Source: Oscillospiraceae bacterium (lineage in GTDB: Bacteria; Bacillota; Clostridia; Oscillospirales; Oscillospiraceae). From it: DNA of 64,000 nt. A program made the translations under genes and the position numbers. The stretch lies in assembly GCA_910575815.1 (NCBI GenBank), contig CAJTFN010000001.1:428507-492506 (forward strand). The letters are read 5' to 3'. Shown piece by piece: positions 43,598-52,275 of this stretch (positions are counted from its first letter, which is position 1; every line of letters begins with the position of its first letter). Under the pieces are notes generated by a model. It had not been told where the DNA came from and made no database searches. It was given only the letters and a program-made list of their open reading frames with translations.

Positions 43598-43632
43598 AGC
43601 TCCCCCGCAGGCCAAGGGCCTGCGGGGGAGCT
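43598..43632. terminator. 16-bp terminator shared by the DMT and HAD genes
   Basis: AGCTCCCCCGCAGGCC (43598-43613) and GGCCTGCGGGGGAGCT (43617-43632), loop AAG; on the minus strand GTTTTGC follows. Confidence 0.85.
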
Positions 43633-43643
43633 ATCTATCTGCG

Positions 43644-44420
43644 TCAATTGCCGGGGATATCCCCAACGCCGCTGAGAATATAGTGGGGACGGTAAGGATA
43701 CTGTTCGCAGGTTTCCCGGGTAGAGACGCCGGAGAGGACCAGCGCGGTATCCAGACCCGTCTCAATGCCGGCGATGATGTCGGTGTCCATGCGGTCGCCG
43801 ATCATGACGGCATTCTCGGAGTGAACGCCCAGCATGCGCAGTCCGGTGCGCATCATCAGGGGATTCGGCTTTCCCACGAAGTAGGCGTGCTTTCCCGTGG
43901 CCAGCTCAATGGGCGCGATAAGGGCCCGGCAGGCGGGGACGATGCCGGCTTCTGAGGGCGCCGTCAAATCGTAGTTCGTGCCGATAAGCTTGGCGCCGCC
44001 GTTCACCAGACGGATGGCCTTGGTGATCTGTTCCAGATTGTAGGCAGAGGACTCTCCCACCACCACGTAGTCCGGGTTCACGTCGTTGTAAGTGATGCCC
44101 TTGTCGTAGAGGGCGTTCATGACGCCGTGCTCGCCCACCACATAGGCGCTGCACCCTGGGGCCTGGCTGTCCAGAAAATAGGCGGTGGCCAGGGCGCTTG
44201 TGTAAAAGTGGGACTCGTCCACGTCCAGGCCCATCCGGGCCAGCTTCTGCTGGAGTTCCTTGGGGGTGTACTGGCTGGAGTTCGTCAGGAACAGGTAGTT
44301 CTTCTTCTCCCGGGAGAGCCAGAGCACAAACTCCCGCACGCCCGGCAAAAGGGCGTTGCCGTGATAGATCACACCGTCCATGTCGCAGATAAAGCCTTGT
44401 TTCTTCCTTAATAAATCCAT
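43644..44420 (-). CDS. HAD-IIA family phosphatase (NagD-like)
   Basis: 258 residues from the ATG at 44420, with AGGAGAT four bases upstream. The HAD motifs are DMDGVIYHG (nucleophile Asp), TNSSQ, the KPNPLMM lysine region and IGDRMDTDI (motif 4). The cap C2 domain lies between motifs II and III. NagD-like enzymes dephosphorylate nucleotides or sugar phosphates in the cytoplasm; the substrate is unknown. The promoter is at 44515-44543 and the terminator is shared with the DMT gene. The stretch 44544-44745 between this gene and gluQ shows no gene or clear element. Confidence 0.9.
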   Translation of the reverse strand: MDLLRKKQGFICDMDGVIYHGNALLPGVREFVLWLSREKKNYLFLTNSSQYTPKELQQKLARMGLDVDESHFYTSALATAYFLDSQAPGCSAYVVGEHGVMNALYDKGITYNDVNPDYVVVGESSAYNLEQITKAIRLVNGGAKLIGTNYDLTAPSEAGIVPACRALIAPIELATGKHAYFVGKPNPLMMRTGLRMLGVHSENAVMIGDRMDTDIIAGIETGLDTALVLSGVSTRETCEQYPYRPHYILSGVGDIPGN

Positions 44421-44514
44421 GGTAATCTCCTGTCTCATAAAGGGCAAGTGCCCGTATTGTTCTGTTTGAAGGGGAATTGTAGTATTCCCGTTTTTTCAAA
44501 TCCGCTTTTTCATC

Positions 44515-44543
44515 AGTATCCCATATTCGAAGGGATTTGTCAA
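44515..44543 (-). promoter_or_regulatory. Sigma-A promoter of the HAD phosphatase gene
   Basis: Minus strand TTGACA (44538-44543), 17-base spacer, GATACT (44515-44520). Confidence 0.75.
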
Positions 44544-44745
44544 AGGAAACCATCCAGACCGCGGCCCCCTCCGTGTTTCTTTCGAAGGGGGATTCGCCAT
44601 AGGGGCGGACCAGGGTCTCCGCCCGTCTTCCGGGAGCGCCCTTCCTCCGCGGGAGAGAGGGTGCAACCCCACAGGCGCTCCTCCGAATCATCGGATTCCC
44701 AAATGGAAGATTCCTGCCGCAAAGAAGGCTCCAAAGGTCCTTCCT

Positions 44746-45684
44746 CTAAAACAGATCCCCAGGCAGACGGATATCCTCCCGGGGCACCTGCTCCCAATCG
44801 AACTCCGACAGCAGCTCCGCCGCAGACCGGGGTTCGCCGGAGGGGTGAAAGCCCGCCAGCTGAGCCAGCTTTCCCAGCAGCTCCGCCGCCGTGACCCGGC
44901 CCTGGAGACGGTCCAGTCCCGCGTCGGCGTCCCGCTTGGAGAGCCGCCGTCCGTCGGGGGCCAGAAGAAGAGGAATGTGGCAAAAGGCCGGCGGCGTCAG
45001 GCCCAGGAGCTGGTATAAATAAAGCTGCCTGGGGGTGGAGGAAAGCAGATCCGCTCCCCGGACCACCTCGGTGATTCCCATAGCGGCGTCGTCTACCACC
45101 ACGGCCAGCTGATAGGCGAACATGCCGTCGGACCGGCGGAGAAGAAAGTCCCCGCAGTCCCGCGCCAGGTTTTCCTCGTAGAGCCCCATATGCCCGTCCA
45201 CAAAGGAGAACACCCGGTCCGGGGTTTTCAGCCGGAGAGCGGGGGAGCGGTGGGCGGCCCGTTCCGCCCGCTGAGCGGGGGACAGATCCCGGCAGGTCCC
45301 GGAATAGACGGCCTGCCCGTCCTCCCGGTGGGGGGCGCTGGCGGCGTGAAGCTCCGCCCGGGTGCAGAAGCAGGGATAGATCAGCCCCAGGTCCTCCAGA
45401 CGCTCCAGGGCGGCCTGATAGAGGGCGGACCGCCGGCTTTGAAAATAGGGCGCATCCGGCCCGCCGCAAACCGGCCCCTCATCCCAATCCAGACCCAGCC
45501 AGCGGAGGTCCTCCATCATCTGCTCCGCATAGCGCGCGGGACAGCGGGCGGTGTCCAGATCCTCAATCCGCAGGACCACCTTTCCGCCCTTCTGCCGGGC
45601 GCTGAGCCAGGCCAGGAGGCAACAGAATAGGTTCCCCAGGTGAATACGCCCGCTGGGGGAGGGGGCGAAGCGTCCCACAGTCAT
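44746..45684 (-). CDS. gluQ: Glutamyl-Q tRNA(Asp) synthetase
   Basis: 312 residues from the ATG at 45684, with AAAGGAGGT upstream. A truncated GluRS paralogue: the HIGH-type motif lies in APSPSGRIHLGN, the KMSKS-type motif is RLSKRDADA, and the anticodon-binding domain is absent, as expected for GluQRS (about 300 residues). A zinc site is likely (CFCTR ... YSGTCR). The enzyme attaches glutamate to queuosine in tRNA-Asp (family knowledge), so the cell should modify tRNA with queuosine. It lies 57 bases downstream of fakA on the same strand and is probably read with it. Confidence 0.92.
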   Translation of the reverse strand: MTVGRFAPSPSGRIHLGNLFCCLLAWLSARQKGGKVVLRIEDLDTARCPARYAEQMMEDLRWLGLDWDEGPVCGGPDAPYFQSRRSALYQAALERLEDLGLIYPCFCTRAELHAASAPHREDGQAVYSGTCRDLSPAQRAERAAHRSPALRLKTPDRVFSFVDGHMGLYEENLARDCGDFLLRRSDGMFAYQLAVVVDDAAMGITEVVRGADLLSSTPRQLYLYQLLGLTPPAFCHIPLLLAPDGRRLSKRDADAGLDRLQGRVTAAELLGKLAQLAGFHPSGEPRSAAELLSEFDWEQVPREDIRLPGDLF

Positions 45685-45741
45685 GCCGGGACCTCCTTTC
45701 CAACATGAGAGGCCCGGACCCAAACGGTCCGGGCCTGCCGG

Positions 45742-47412
45742 TTATTCCATGGAGATGATATAGTAGTACACAGGCTGCCCGCCGGAGAGAACCATGACCT
45801 CCGCGCCGGGGCAGGCGCTCTCAAAGAGCTTCCCGGCGGCCTGGGCGTCCTCTTCCTTCACATCCTCCCCGGCGTACAGGGAGATGAAGGATGCGCCCCG
45901 GTCCGCGGCGTTGGCCGCCAGCTTCTCCAGGAGGTTGTGAAGGGAGCCGTCGGTTCCAAAGAGCTTGCCCTCTTCCAGAGCCAGGTAATCCCCTTCCTTG
46001 ATGTCGAACCCGTCAAAGTCCGAATCCCGGGCGGCGTAGGTGATCTGGGCGGTGGTGACGCCGGAGAGGGACTCCGTCATGGCCCCGGCCAGAGTCTCGG
46101 CGTCGGGGGCCTCGAAGTCCACGTTCATCATGGCGGTGATGCCCTGGGGTACCGTCTTGGTGGGAATCACCACGACATTTTTTTCCGTCAGCGCCGCGCA
46201 CTGCTGGGCGGCCATGATGATATTCCCGTTGTTGGGCAGGACGAACACCGTCTCGGCGGGAATCTGGTCCACGCCCTCCAGAATACTCTCCGTGGAGGGG
46301 TTCATGGTCTGCCCGCCGGACACCACGCTGTCCACGCCCAAATCCTGAAACACCGCCGCCAGGCCGTCTCCGGCGCAGACGGAGAGGAAGCCGTACTTCT
46401 TTTCCGCCGGGGCCACCACATGCCCGCCGTTCTCCGGCGCCTCCATTTCCAGGTCGTCCACGCTCTGGGCCTTTTTCCCGGCAGCTACGTCTTCGTACTG
46501 CGTCCGCATGTTCTCGATCTTGGCCAGCTCTAAGGTGCCGTACTTCTGGGCCTCGTTCAGAGCGCTGCCAGGGATGTTGGTATGGACATGGACCTTAAAA
46601 GCCTCGTCGTCCTCGCCAATGACCAGACTGTCGCCAATGCTGTTGAGATAGGTTCGGAAGGGCTCCAGGGACACGTCCGGAGAGGATTTCCGGACGATGA
46701 ATACGGTGTCAAAGGCAAAGGTGATTTCCTCGGTGGAGAATACGTCAAAGTCCGCCTTGGCTTTCTGGGGCTCCTCCTCCCGGATTTCCGGCATGGGTTC
46801 CCCCCGGAGCTCCGCCAGCATGCCCTGGAGGATCAGCAGATAGCCCTTGCCGCCGGCGTCGACCACTCCAGCCTTTTTCAGCACGGGGTTCATGTCGATC
46901 GTGGCGGCCAGGGCCTCCTGGCCCTCCTGAATGGCGGCCTCCAGCATGGCCTCCACGTCCTCCGCCTCCGCCGCCGCGTCCACCGCCCGCTTGGCGGCAA
47001 GGCGGGAGACCGTCAGCACGGTGCCCTCGGCGGGCTTCATGACCGCCTTGTAGGCGGAGGAGACGCCCTCCTGCATGGCGGCGGCGAAAGCGGCGGCCCC
47101 GGCGGCCTCGCAGCCCTTCAGACCCTTGGAGAGGCCCCGGAAGAGCAGGGAGAGAATGACGCCGGAATTTCCCCGGGCGCCCCGGAGAAGGGCGGAGGCG
47201 GTGACGGACGCGGCCTGATCCAGGGTGGCGGGCTCGGTTTTCCGCAGCTCCGTGACGGCGGCGGCGATGGTCATGGACATGTTCGTGCCCGTGTCGCCGT
47301 CGGGGACGGGGAAGACGTTCAGGTCGTTGATGGCCTGCTTTTGCGCGGTGATGGCGGCGGCGCCGTGGAGAATCATCCGCTTGAACAGCGCGCCGGTAAT
47401 TTGTTCATTCAT
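45742..47412 (-). CDS. fakA: Fatty acid kinase catalytic subunit FakA (DhaL/YloV family)
   Basis: 556 residues, ATG at 47412 with GGAGGGA upstream. The N-terminal DhaL-type ATP-binding domain has the hallmark NVFPVPDGDTGTNM. A middle domain and a C-terminal DegV-like half follow (ETVFVLPNNGNIIMAAQQC). FakA phosphorylates fatty acids carried by FakB proteins for phospholipid synthesis in Firmicutes (family knowledge). The Asp23 gene immediately upstream (17 bases) matches the conserved yloU-yloV order. It shares the promoter at 47853-47881. Confidence 0.94.
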   Translation of the reverse strand: MNEQITGALFKRMILHGAAAITAQKQAINDLNVFPVPDGDTGTNMSMTIAAAVTELRKTEPATLDQAASVTASALLRGARGNSGVILSLLFRGLSKGLKGCEAAGAAAFAAAMQEGVSSAYKAVMKPAEGTVLTVSRLAAKRAVDAAAEAEDVEAMLEAAIQEGQEALAATIDMNPVLKKAGVVDAGGKGYLLILQGMLAELRGEPMPEIREEEPQKAKADFDVFSTEEITFAFDTVFIVRKSSPDVSLEPFRTYLNSIGDSLVIGEDDEAFKVHVHTNIPGSALNEAQKYGTLELAKIENMRTQYEDVAAGKKAQSVDDLEMEAPENGGHVVAPAEKKYGFLSVCAGDGLAAVFQDLGVDSVVSGGQTMNPSTESILEGVDQIPAETVFVLPNNGNIIMAAQQCAALTEKNVVVIPTKTVPQGITAMMNVDFEAPDAETLAGAMTESLSGVTTAQITYAARDSDFDGFDIKEGDYLALEEGKLFGTDGSLHNLLEKLAANAADRGASFISLYAGEDVKEEDAQAAGKLFESACPGAEVMVLSGGQPVYYYIISME

Positions 47413-47428
47413 TCGATCTGTCCCTCCC

Positions 47429-47779
47429 TCATAGGGTCATGGAGTCGACACAGACGTCCACCGCCCGGACGGTGACGCCGGTGTTCTTGGCTACCATGTA
47501 GCGCACTTCGTTCATGATGGAACGGCAGACGGCGGGGAGATTGACGCCGTTTTCCACGATGATGTGGAGCTCGATGGAGATGGAGTCGTCTTCGTGATAG
47601 GTGATGCTGACGCCCTTGCTCATAGCCTCGCGGCGCAGCAGGTGAACCAGACCGTCGGTCATAGAGCGGAACGCCATGCCCTTGACGCCGAAGCAATTGG
47701 TGGCGGCCATGCCCGTGATGTTGGAAAACACGGCGCTCGAGACGGAGATCTCACCTTGTTCAGACTTGAATTGAATCAT
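47429..47779 (-). CDS. Asp23/Gls24 family protein (YloU type)
   Basis: 116 residues, ATG at 47779 with AAAGGACG upstream. The Asp23 fold is recognised from ISVSSAVFSNITGMAATNCF, IELHIIVENGVNLPAVCRS and VRAVDVCVDSM. Members are membrane-associated or alkaline-shock proteins; the YloU subgroup always neighbours fakA. First gene of a two-gene or three-gene operon (Asp23, fakA, perhaps gluQ). Its promoter is at 47853-47881. Confidence 0.9.
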   Translation of the reverse strand: MIQFKSEQGEISVSSAVFSNITGMAATNCFGVKGMAFRSMTDGLVHLLRREAMSKGVSITYHEDDSISIELHIIVENGVNLPAVCRSIMNEVRYMVAKNTGVTVRAVDVCVDSMTL

Positions 47780-47852
47780 GAGAACGTCCTTTCTTTCCCG
47801 GTATTGTCAGGGCGGCGGGGCCCGCCCCTGGCTGAACCAGCACTTGTACAGT

Positions 47853-47881
47853 ATTATATACGATTCCGGGGAAAAGCACAA
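47853..47881 (-). promoter_or_regulatory. Sigma-A promoter of the Asp23-fakA operon
   Basis: Minus strand TTGTGC (47876-47881), 17-base spacer, TATAAT (47853-47858). Confidence 0.75.
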
Positions 47882-47965
47882 GTAGGAAAAGTGGAATTCC
47901 CGTTTCTCGTGTGTGCCTTGGAGGATGGCCCGGCCGTAAAAAAGTCCGGCCCCTGATTTTTTCAG

Positions 47966-48011
47966 ATACTATCAGAATAGTATTGACAAAGAAAAACTAC
48001 TGTGATAGTAT
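47966..48011 (+). promoter_or_regulatory. Promoter with two operator dyads of the BlaI/M56 operon
   Basis: TTGACA (47983-47988), 17-base spacer, TAGTAT (48006-48011). A perfect dyad ATACTAT-CAGA-ATAGTAT (47966-47983) touches the -35, and a related imperfect copy, ACTA-N6-TAGT within 47995-48011, covers the -10. BlaI/MecI repressors bind paired short dyads over their own promoter, so these are probably the repressor sites. Confidence 0.75.
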
Positions 48012-48058
48012 AGCAATCAGAAAGAATCGCGATTGTTTCACAGGAAGGAGCACTGCAC

Positions 48059-48412
48059 ATGAAATTATTTGACTCGGAATTGAAGGTCATGGACGTTCTC
48101 TGGCGTCTGGGAGACCGCACCGCGAAGGAGATTTCCGCCATCCTGGGGGAGGAGATCGGCTGGAACGTCAACACCACCTACACCGTCATCAAAAAATGCA
48201 TCACCAAGGGGGCTGTCCGGCGGAGTGAGCCCAATTTTCTCTGTCATGCCCTGGTGTCCAAGGCGGAGGTCCAGGCGGCGGAGACGGAGGAGCTCATAGG
48301 AAAACTCTTCGACGGGTCCCCGGATTTGCTCTTCGCGTCCCTGCTCAGCAGTCAGCAGTTCTCCCCGGAGCAGCTGAACCGGCTTCGGGAGATTGTCAAC
48401 GAGATGAAATGA
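48059..48412 (+). CDS. BlaI/MecI/CopY family transcriptional repressor
   Basis: 117 residues, ATG at 48059 with AAGGAG eight bases upstream. It shows the penicillinase-repressor winged helix (LFDSELKVMDVLWRLGDRTA, NTTYTVIKKCITKGAV) and a short dimerisation tail. In relatives the repressor is removed when the partner M56 sensor is activated by a wall signal. The next gene, eight bases downstream, encodes such a sensor, so this is a BlaI-BlaR1-type pair. Operator dyads lie at 47966-48011. No beta-lactamase gene is in the window. Confidence 0.92.
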   Translation: MKLFDSELKVMDVLWRLGDRTAKEISAILGEEIGWNVNTTYTVIKKCITKGAVRRSEPNFLCHALVSKAEVQAAETEELIGKLFDGSPDLLFASLLSSQQFSPEQLNRLREIVNEMK

Positions 48413-48419
48413 GGCGGCT

Positions 48420-51305
48420 ATGACTCTTCTGAATTTGACCATCTCCGGAACCGCCTTCATTCTGGCCATCGCGCTGTTCCGGGCGTTTGCCCTCCGCTGG
48501 CTGCCCAAGGGGACCTTTGTGGCTCTTTGGTGGGCGGCGGCGCTGCGGCTGCTGCTTCCCCTGACCGTACCGTCCTCCTTCAGCGTCTATACGCTGCTGG
48601 AATCCCTGGACGCCCCGGCGGCGGCCGATGCACCGGTCATGGTCCCTCAAGTCCCGGCGGCCCAGGTGATTCCCCGAATCCCGGTACGGATGGCGCCCGC
48701 CGTCCCGGCGGATTTTCCCGCCCCGCCGCCGGAGCCCTTCCCCGTTTGGACGGCCCTCTGGCTGACCGGCGCGGTGCTGCTGGCGCTGTGGTTTTTGATT
48801 CGCTACCTCCGCTGGCGGCAGCGGTTCCGGGAGGCCCTGCCGGTGGAGAACTGCCCGGGTCTGGAAACCTGGCTATCCCTCCGGAGGAGGGTGGAGGTCC
48901 GGATGACGGACCGAATCACCGCCCCGCTGGCCTACGGGATTTTTCGTCCGGTGATTCTCCTGCCGAAAATTTTGGATCTGCGGGACGAGGAGGCGGTGAC
49001 CTGCGTTCTGGCCCACGAGAGGGCCCATATCCGGCGGCTGGACGGCCTGTTTAAGCTGGTATTGGCGGCGGCGCTTTGCGTTCACTGGTTCAACCCAGCG
49101 GTCTGGCTCCTTTACGCTCTGGCCAACCGGGACATGGAGCTCCGCTGCGACGAGGCGGCGGTGCTGGCCCTGGGGGAGGATAGCCGGGAACGCTATGCCC
49201 TGACGCTGATCCGCCTGGCGGAGCTGCGAAACGAATGTGTGCCTCTGTGCGGCTTTTCCCATAAAAGCGGCATGGAAGAAAGGATTCGAGCCATTATGAG
49301 TATTAAGAAGCAATCCCTGCTGGCCTGTGCGGTTGCCCTGGCGCTGACGCTGGGGATTACCACGGCCTTTGCCACCTCCGCCAAGCCGGCGGACGAGACC
49401 CCGGAGACGCCCCGGAACGAGGACCTGACCGACCGCGAGCTGCACGCCCAGTCCTCGGCGGAGACTGCCGCCCAGTGGGAGGAGGTCCTGGCCCCCTATG
49501 AGCCTTTCGGCCTGACTTGGACCTTCGACGACCCGGACCTGGACGGCAACGGCCTCACCATGACCTGGGAGGGTCATGAGGTCCGGGGGATCTACGACGA
49601 GGGGAAGTATACGTGGATTACCGAGCACGCCGGAGACGGGACCTATGGCCCCGACGCCGTGGAGCTCTATACCGTCTATGAAAACGGGGAGCTCACCGGC
49701 CTCCGCCTCGCCACGGAGGAGGAGCAAAAGGCCTTTGACCGGGACCGGAGACTGTCCTCCGACGCCCGGATGACCATAGTCCTGGGAGAAAGCGTCCGCT
49801 ATGACGACGGGCACATCTACTTCACCATCCCCGAGAGCGAGGAGCCCTGGAGCATCTTCATTCAGGGCCGCATCCGGATGGAGGACGGCTCCGGGATGAG
49901 CGTCCGCTATCTGGAGAAAGAGAGCGAAAAGGCGGAGTGGGTTCCCCGGATGACCTATTCCTTTGAAGTAGCGGACGCCGCCTATGACGAGCTGACTATG
50001 GACGTGAAGTATGGGAACGCCAGCTACTGCTATCCCCTGACCCCGCTTCTGCCGGAGGGCAAGCCCCTGACCCCGGCTCCCCTGCCGGAGGGCAAGGCGG
50101 ACCTTCCCGCGGACGGATCCCTGGTCTGGCCCGTGGACGGCGGCTCCGTCAGCCAGGCCCAGCAGACCCGTACAAATCCCGGGACCGGAGAGACGGAAAC
50201 CCATAGCGGCGTGGACATCGCCGTGGAGCGGGGGACCCCCGTCTATGCCGCCGGGCCCGGCACGGTGAAGGAGGCCGGGTTCAGCGCCCAGGACGGCAAC
50301 TTCATCCGCCTGGACCACACCCGGGGCGAGGAGACCCTCTACGCCCACTGCCAGAGCCTTCTGGTGAAGACCGGGGATACCGTGGAAGCGGGGCAGACCA
50401 TCGCCACCGTGGGCAGCACGGGGAGGTCCACCGGGCCCCACCTGCACTTTGAGTACCAGGTGAACGGCGTCTCTGTGGACCCGCTGCGGTATAAGAGGGA
50501 GAACCACTTCCGCTGCGCCCTGAACCTGGCGGACGCCTCCATAGGCGAGTGGACCGCGGGAAGTCCCATCGTCGCCCTCCTGGACGGCACCGTCCTGGAG
50601 GCCGGGGTGAGAGAGCGGGGATATGCCCTCGGCCCTTACATGGAGATCGAATACGAGGGCGGGTACTCCATGGGATTCAAGAGCTGCCAGAGCGTCCTGG
50701 TGAAGACCGGGGACGCGGTGAAGGCGGGGGAGATCCTGGGCTACACGGGCGAGCATATGCATGTATCCGGGCCCGCCTCCCCCGAAATGAGAGAAGCGGA
50801 AAAGGAGTCGGAGAAGAGAACCCGGCAGTGGATGGAGGAGGACCTGGTGAACGGAGAGTACCCCCGGAATAGCCTGGGGGAGACCTATGGCCGGGATTTC
50901 TTCGGTGAGCTGGGAGAGTCCCCGGACCTGATCGCCGCCGTCTCGCCGGAGGAGGGCCTGGAGGGGTATATTGCCAGGGATGAGTCAGAGTATACCTTGG
51001 GCCTCAGCCCGGAGCTGCGGAACGCCTTTAAGAATTGGTGCCAGGAAAACAAGGTCAAGGGCTACACCATGCCCCTCTATGACTCGGAACACAACCGGAT
51101 CGGGACCTTCTATGGAAACGGCGACGGCAACGCCCCCGCCAGCTTCCGCCAGATTACCTGGGAGGAGTTGAAGGCCGCCGAGGCCCAGGGCTTCCCCAAC
51201 TCCAAGGGCAGCGCGCCCTTTACCCGGGAGCTGCCCTTCAAGACCATGGAGGAGGCGGCAAAGGCCAATGCCGAGGGCTGGCACTGGCCGGAGCCCGAGG
51301 AATAA
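48420..51305 (+). CDS. BlaR1-like M56 metallopeptidase sensor fused to LytM/M23 modules
   Basis: 961 residues. The N-terminal half is a BlaR1/MecR1-type integral membrane M56 peptidase: membrane helices, then HERAH (His199, Glu200, His203), PVILLPKIL and ELRCDEAAVLAL, then a further membrane helix (about 300-320). The outside part, which binds beta-lactams in BlaR1, has no penicillin-binding domain. It contains a beta domain (about 340-560), an M23/LytM module with HSGVD (His595, Asp599) and HLHFE (His674, His676), then a second, degenerate LytM-like module ending GEHMHVSG, and a Glu-rich C-terminal domain. It probably senses peptidoglycan or metal-linked wall damage and inactivates the BlaI-type repressor. 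M23 activity is possible, since the zinc ligands are present. Confidence 0.85.
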   Translation: MTLLNLTISGTAFILAIALFRAFALRWLPKGTFVALWWAAALRLLLPLTVPSSFSVYTLLESLDAPAAADAPVMVPQVPAAQVIPRIPVRMAPAVPADFPAPPPEPFPVWTALWLTGAVLLALWFLIRYLRWRQRFREALPVENCPGLETWLSLRRRVEVRMTDRITAPLAYGIFRPVILLPKILDLRDEEAVTCVLAHERAHIRRLDGLFKLVLAAALCVHWFNPAVWLLYALANRDMELRCDEAAVLALGEDSRERYALTLIRLAELRNECVPLCGFSHKSGMEERIRAIMSIKKQSLLACAVALALTLGITTAFATSAKPADETPETPRNEDLTDRELHAQSSAETAAQWEEVLAPYEPFGLTWTFDDPDLDGNGLTMTWEGHEVRGIYDEGKYTWITEHAGDGTYGPDAVELYTVYENGELTGLRLATEEEQKAFDRDRRLSSDARMTIVLGESVRYDDGHIYFTIPESEEPWSIFIQGRIRMEDGSGMSVRYLEKESEKAEWVPRMTYSFEVADAAYDELTMDVKYGNASYCYPLTPLLPEGKPLTPAPLPEGKADLPADGSLVWPVDGGSVSQAQQTRTNPGTGETETHSGVDIAVERGTPVYAAGPGTVKEAGFSAQDGNFIRLDHTRGEETLYAHCQSLLVKTGDTVEAGQTIATVGSTGRSTGPHLHFEYQVNGVSVDPLRYKRENHFRCALNLADASIGEWTAGSPIVALLDGTVLEAGVRERGYALGPYMEIEYEGGYSMGFKSCQSVLVKTGDAVKAGEILGYTGEHMHVSGPASPEMREAEKESEKRTRQWMEEDLVNGEYPRNSLGETYGRDFFGELGESPDLIAAVSPEEGLEGYIARDESEYTLGLSPELRNAFKNWCQENKVKGYTMPLYDSEHNRIGTFYGNGDGNAPASFRQITWEELKAAEAQGFPNSKGSAPFTRELPFKTMEEAAKANAEGWHWPEPEE

Positions 51306-51343
51306 GCCCGAGGAGAACCGCCTGAAAACGAAGGAAAACCGCG

Positions 51344-51375
51344 AAGGGAACCCGTTCAGGGTTCCCTTTATTTTT
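51344..51375 (+). terminator. Terminator of the BlaI/M56 operon
   Basis: AAGGGAACCC (51344-51353) and GGGTTCCCTT (51359-51368), five-base loop, followed by TATTTTT. Confidence 0.9.
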
Positions 51376-51424
51376 GGCATATGTCAAAAATAATTCTTGA
51401 CATATGCCAGAAACGTGATACAAT
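51375..51424 (+). promoter_or_regulatory. Promoter with a perfect 13-bp operator dyad of the DUF134-NifX gene
   Basis: TTGACA (51397-51402), 16-base spacer, TACAAT (51419-51424). TGGCATATGTCAA (51375-51387) and TTGACATATGCCA (51397-51409) are perfect inverted repeats with a nine-base centre, and the right arm contains the -35. The encoded HTH protein is the obvious candidate ligand. Confidence 0.8.
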
Positions 51425-51458
51425 GAACCCATTAACCGCCCAGGGAGGAGGGAAGCCT

Positions 51459-52223
51459 ATGCCCAGGCCCAGAAAATGCCGGCGGGTGTGCCATTTTCCC
51501 GAGACGCTGGAATTCGGCCCGGTGGGGGCCCCGGCGGCGGGGCCGCCGGTGGTGCTGACGGTGGAGGAGTACGAGGCCCTGCGGCTGATCGACCGGGAGG
51601 GCCTGTCCCAGGAGCAGTGCGGCGCGTCCATGGGCGTGGCCCGGACCACCGTCCAGCAGCTTTACGCCTCTGCCCGGGAAAAGCTGGCGGACTTTCTGGT
51701 GGAGGGCCGGGCCCTTCGCATCCAGGGGGGCGATTACCGGCTGTGCCGGGGCGGGGAGGCCCGCTGCGGCGGATGCTTCAAACAGGATTATTATCTGCGC
51801 TACGCGAAAACGAAAGGAGAACGTACCATGAGAATTGCGGTAACCCATGAGGAGGGCCAGATTTTCCAGCACTTCGGCCATACCCGGGAGTTCAAGATTT
51901 ACGACGCGGAGGACGGAAAGGTCACGGCCTCCCAGGTGGTGGACGCCGGGGACAGCGGCCACGGGGCCCTGGCGGGGGTGCTGAGCGCCCTTCACACCGA
52001 CGTACTGATCTGCGGCGGCATCGGCGGCGGAGCCCAGGCGGCTCTGGCGGCGGCGGGAATCCAGCTGTACGGCGGCGTTTCCGGAGACACGGATGCGGCG
52101 GTGGCGGCCTTCCTGGATGGAAAGCTGCTTTACGACCCCGAGGTTCACTGCGACCACCACGGAGAGGGCCATCACCACGGTGATTGCGGCAGCGGCGGCT
52201 GCGGCCACCACAGCTGCGGCTGA
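51459..52223 (+). CDS. DUF134 HTH - NifX/NifB-like fusion protein with His/Cys metal-binding tail
   Basis: 254 residues from the ATG at 51459, where a GGAGGAGGG site lies upstream. Residues 1-110 are a DUF134 protein (MPRPRKCRRVCHFPE, LTVEEYEALRLIDREGLSQE, then an HTH in MGVARTTVQQLYASAREKL, and cysteines CRGGEARCGGC). Residues about 123-225 are a dinitrogenase iron-molybdenum cofactor (NifX/NifB-type) domain (RIAVTHEEGQIFQHFGHTRE, VLICGGIGGGAQAALAAAGI). The last 25 residues are a His/Cys tail (HCDHHGEGHHHGDC). The two domains are often separate neighbouring genes; here they are one. Probably a metal- or cofactor-sensing regulator that controls its own promoter. No nitrogenase gene is nearby. 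Confidence 0.88.
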   Translation: MPRPRKCRRVCHFPETLEFGPVGAPAAGPPVVLTVEEYEALRLIDREGLSQEQCGASMGVARTTVQQLYASAREKLADFLVEGRALRIQGGDYRLCRGGEARCGGCFKQDYYLRYAKTKGERTMRIAVTHEEGQIFQHFGHTREFKIYDAEDGKVTASQVVDAGDSGHGALAGVLSALHTDVLICGGIGGGAQAALAAAGIQLYGGVSGDTDAAVAAFLDGKLLYDPEVHCDHHGEGHHHGDCGSGGCGHHSCG

Positions 52224-52233
52224 GAAAACGAAG

Positions 52234-52267
52234 GCCCCACGTTTCAAACTGGAACGTGGGGCTTTTT
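52234..52267. terminator. Terminator of the DUF134-NifX gene (bidirectional)
   Basis: GCCCCACGTT (52234-52243) and AACGTGGGGC (52253-52262), nine-base loop, followed by TTTTT (52263-52267). It also lies at the 3' end of the convergent ribokinase gene. Confidence 0.85.
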
Positions 52268-52275
52268 CAAGTGAG

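Noticed and set aside
40820..43615. 931-codon minus-strand frame across the dehydratase and DMT genes
   Set aside because: A shadow of two well-supported plus-strand genes; no ribosome site or domain.
51381..51458. 26-codon N-terminal extension of the DUF134-NifX protein
   Set aside because: It would start inside the operator and -35; the ATG at 51459 has a strong ribosome site.
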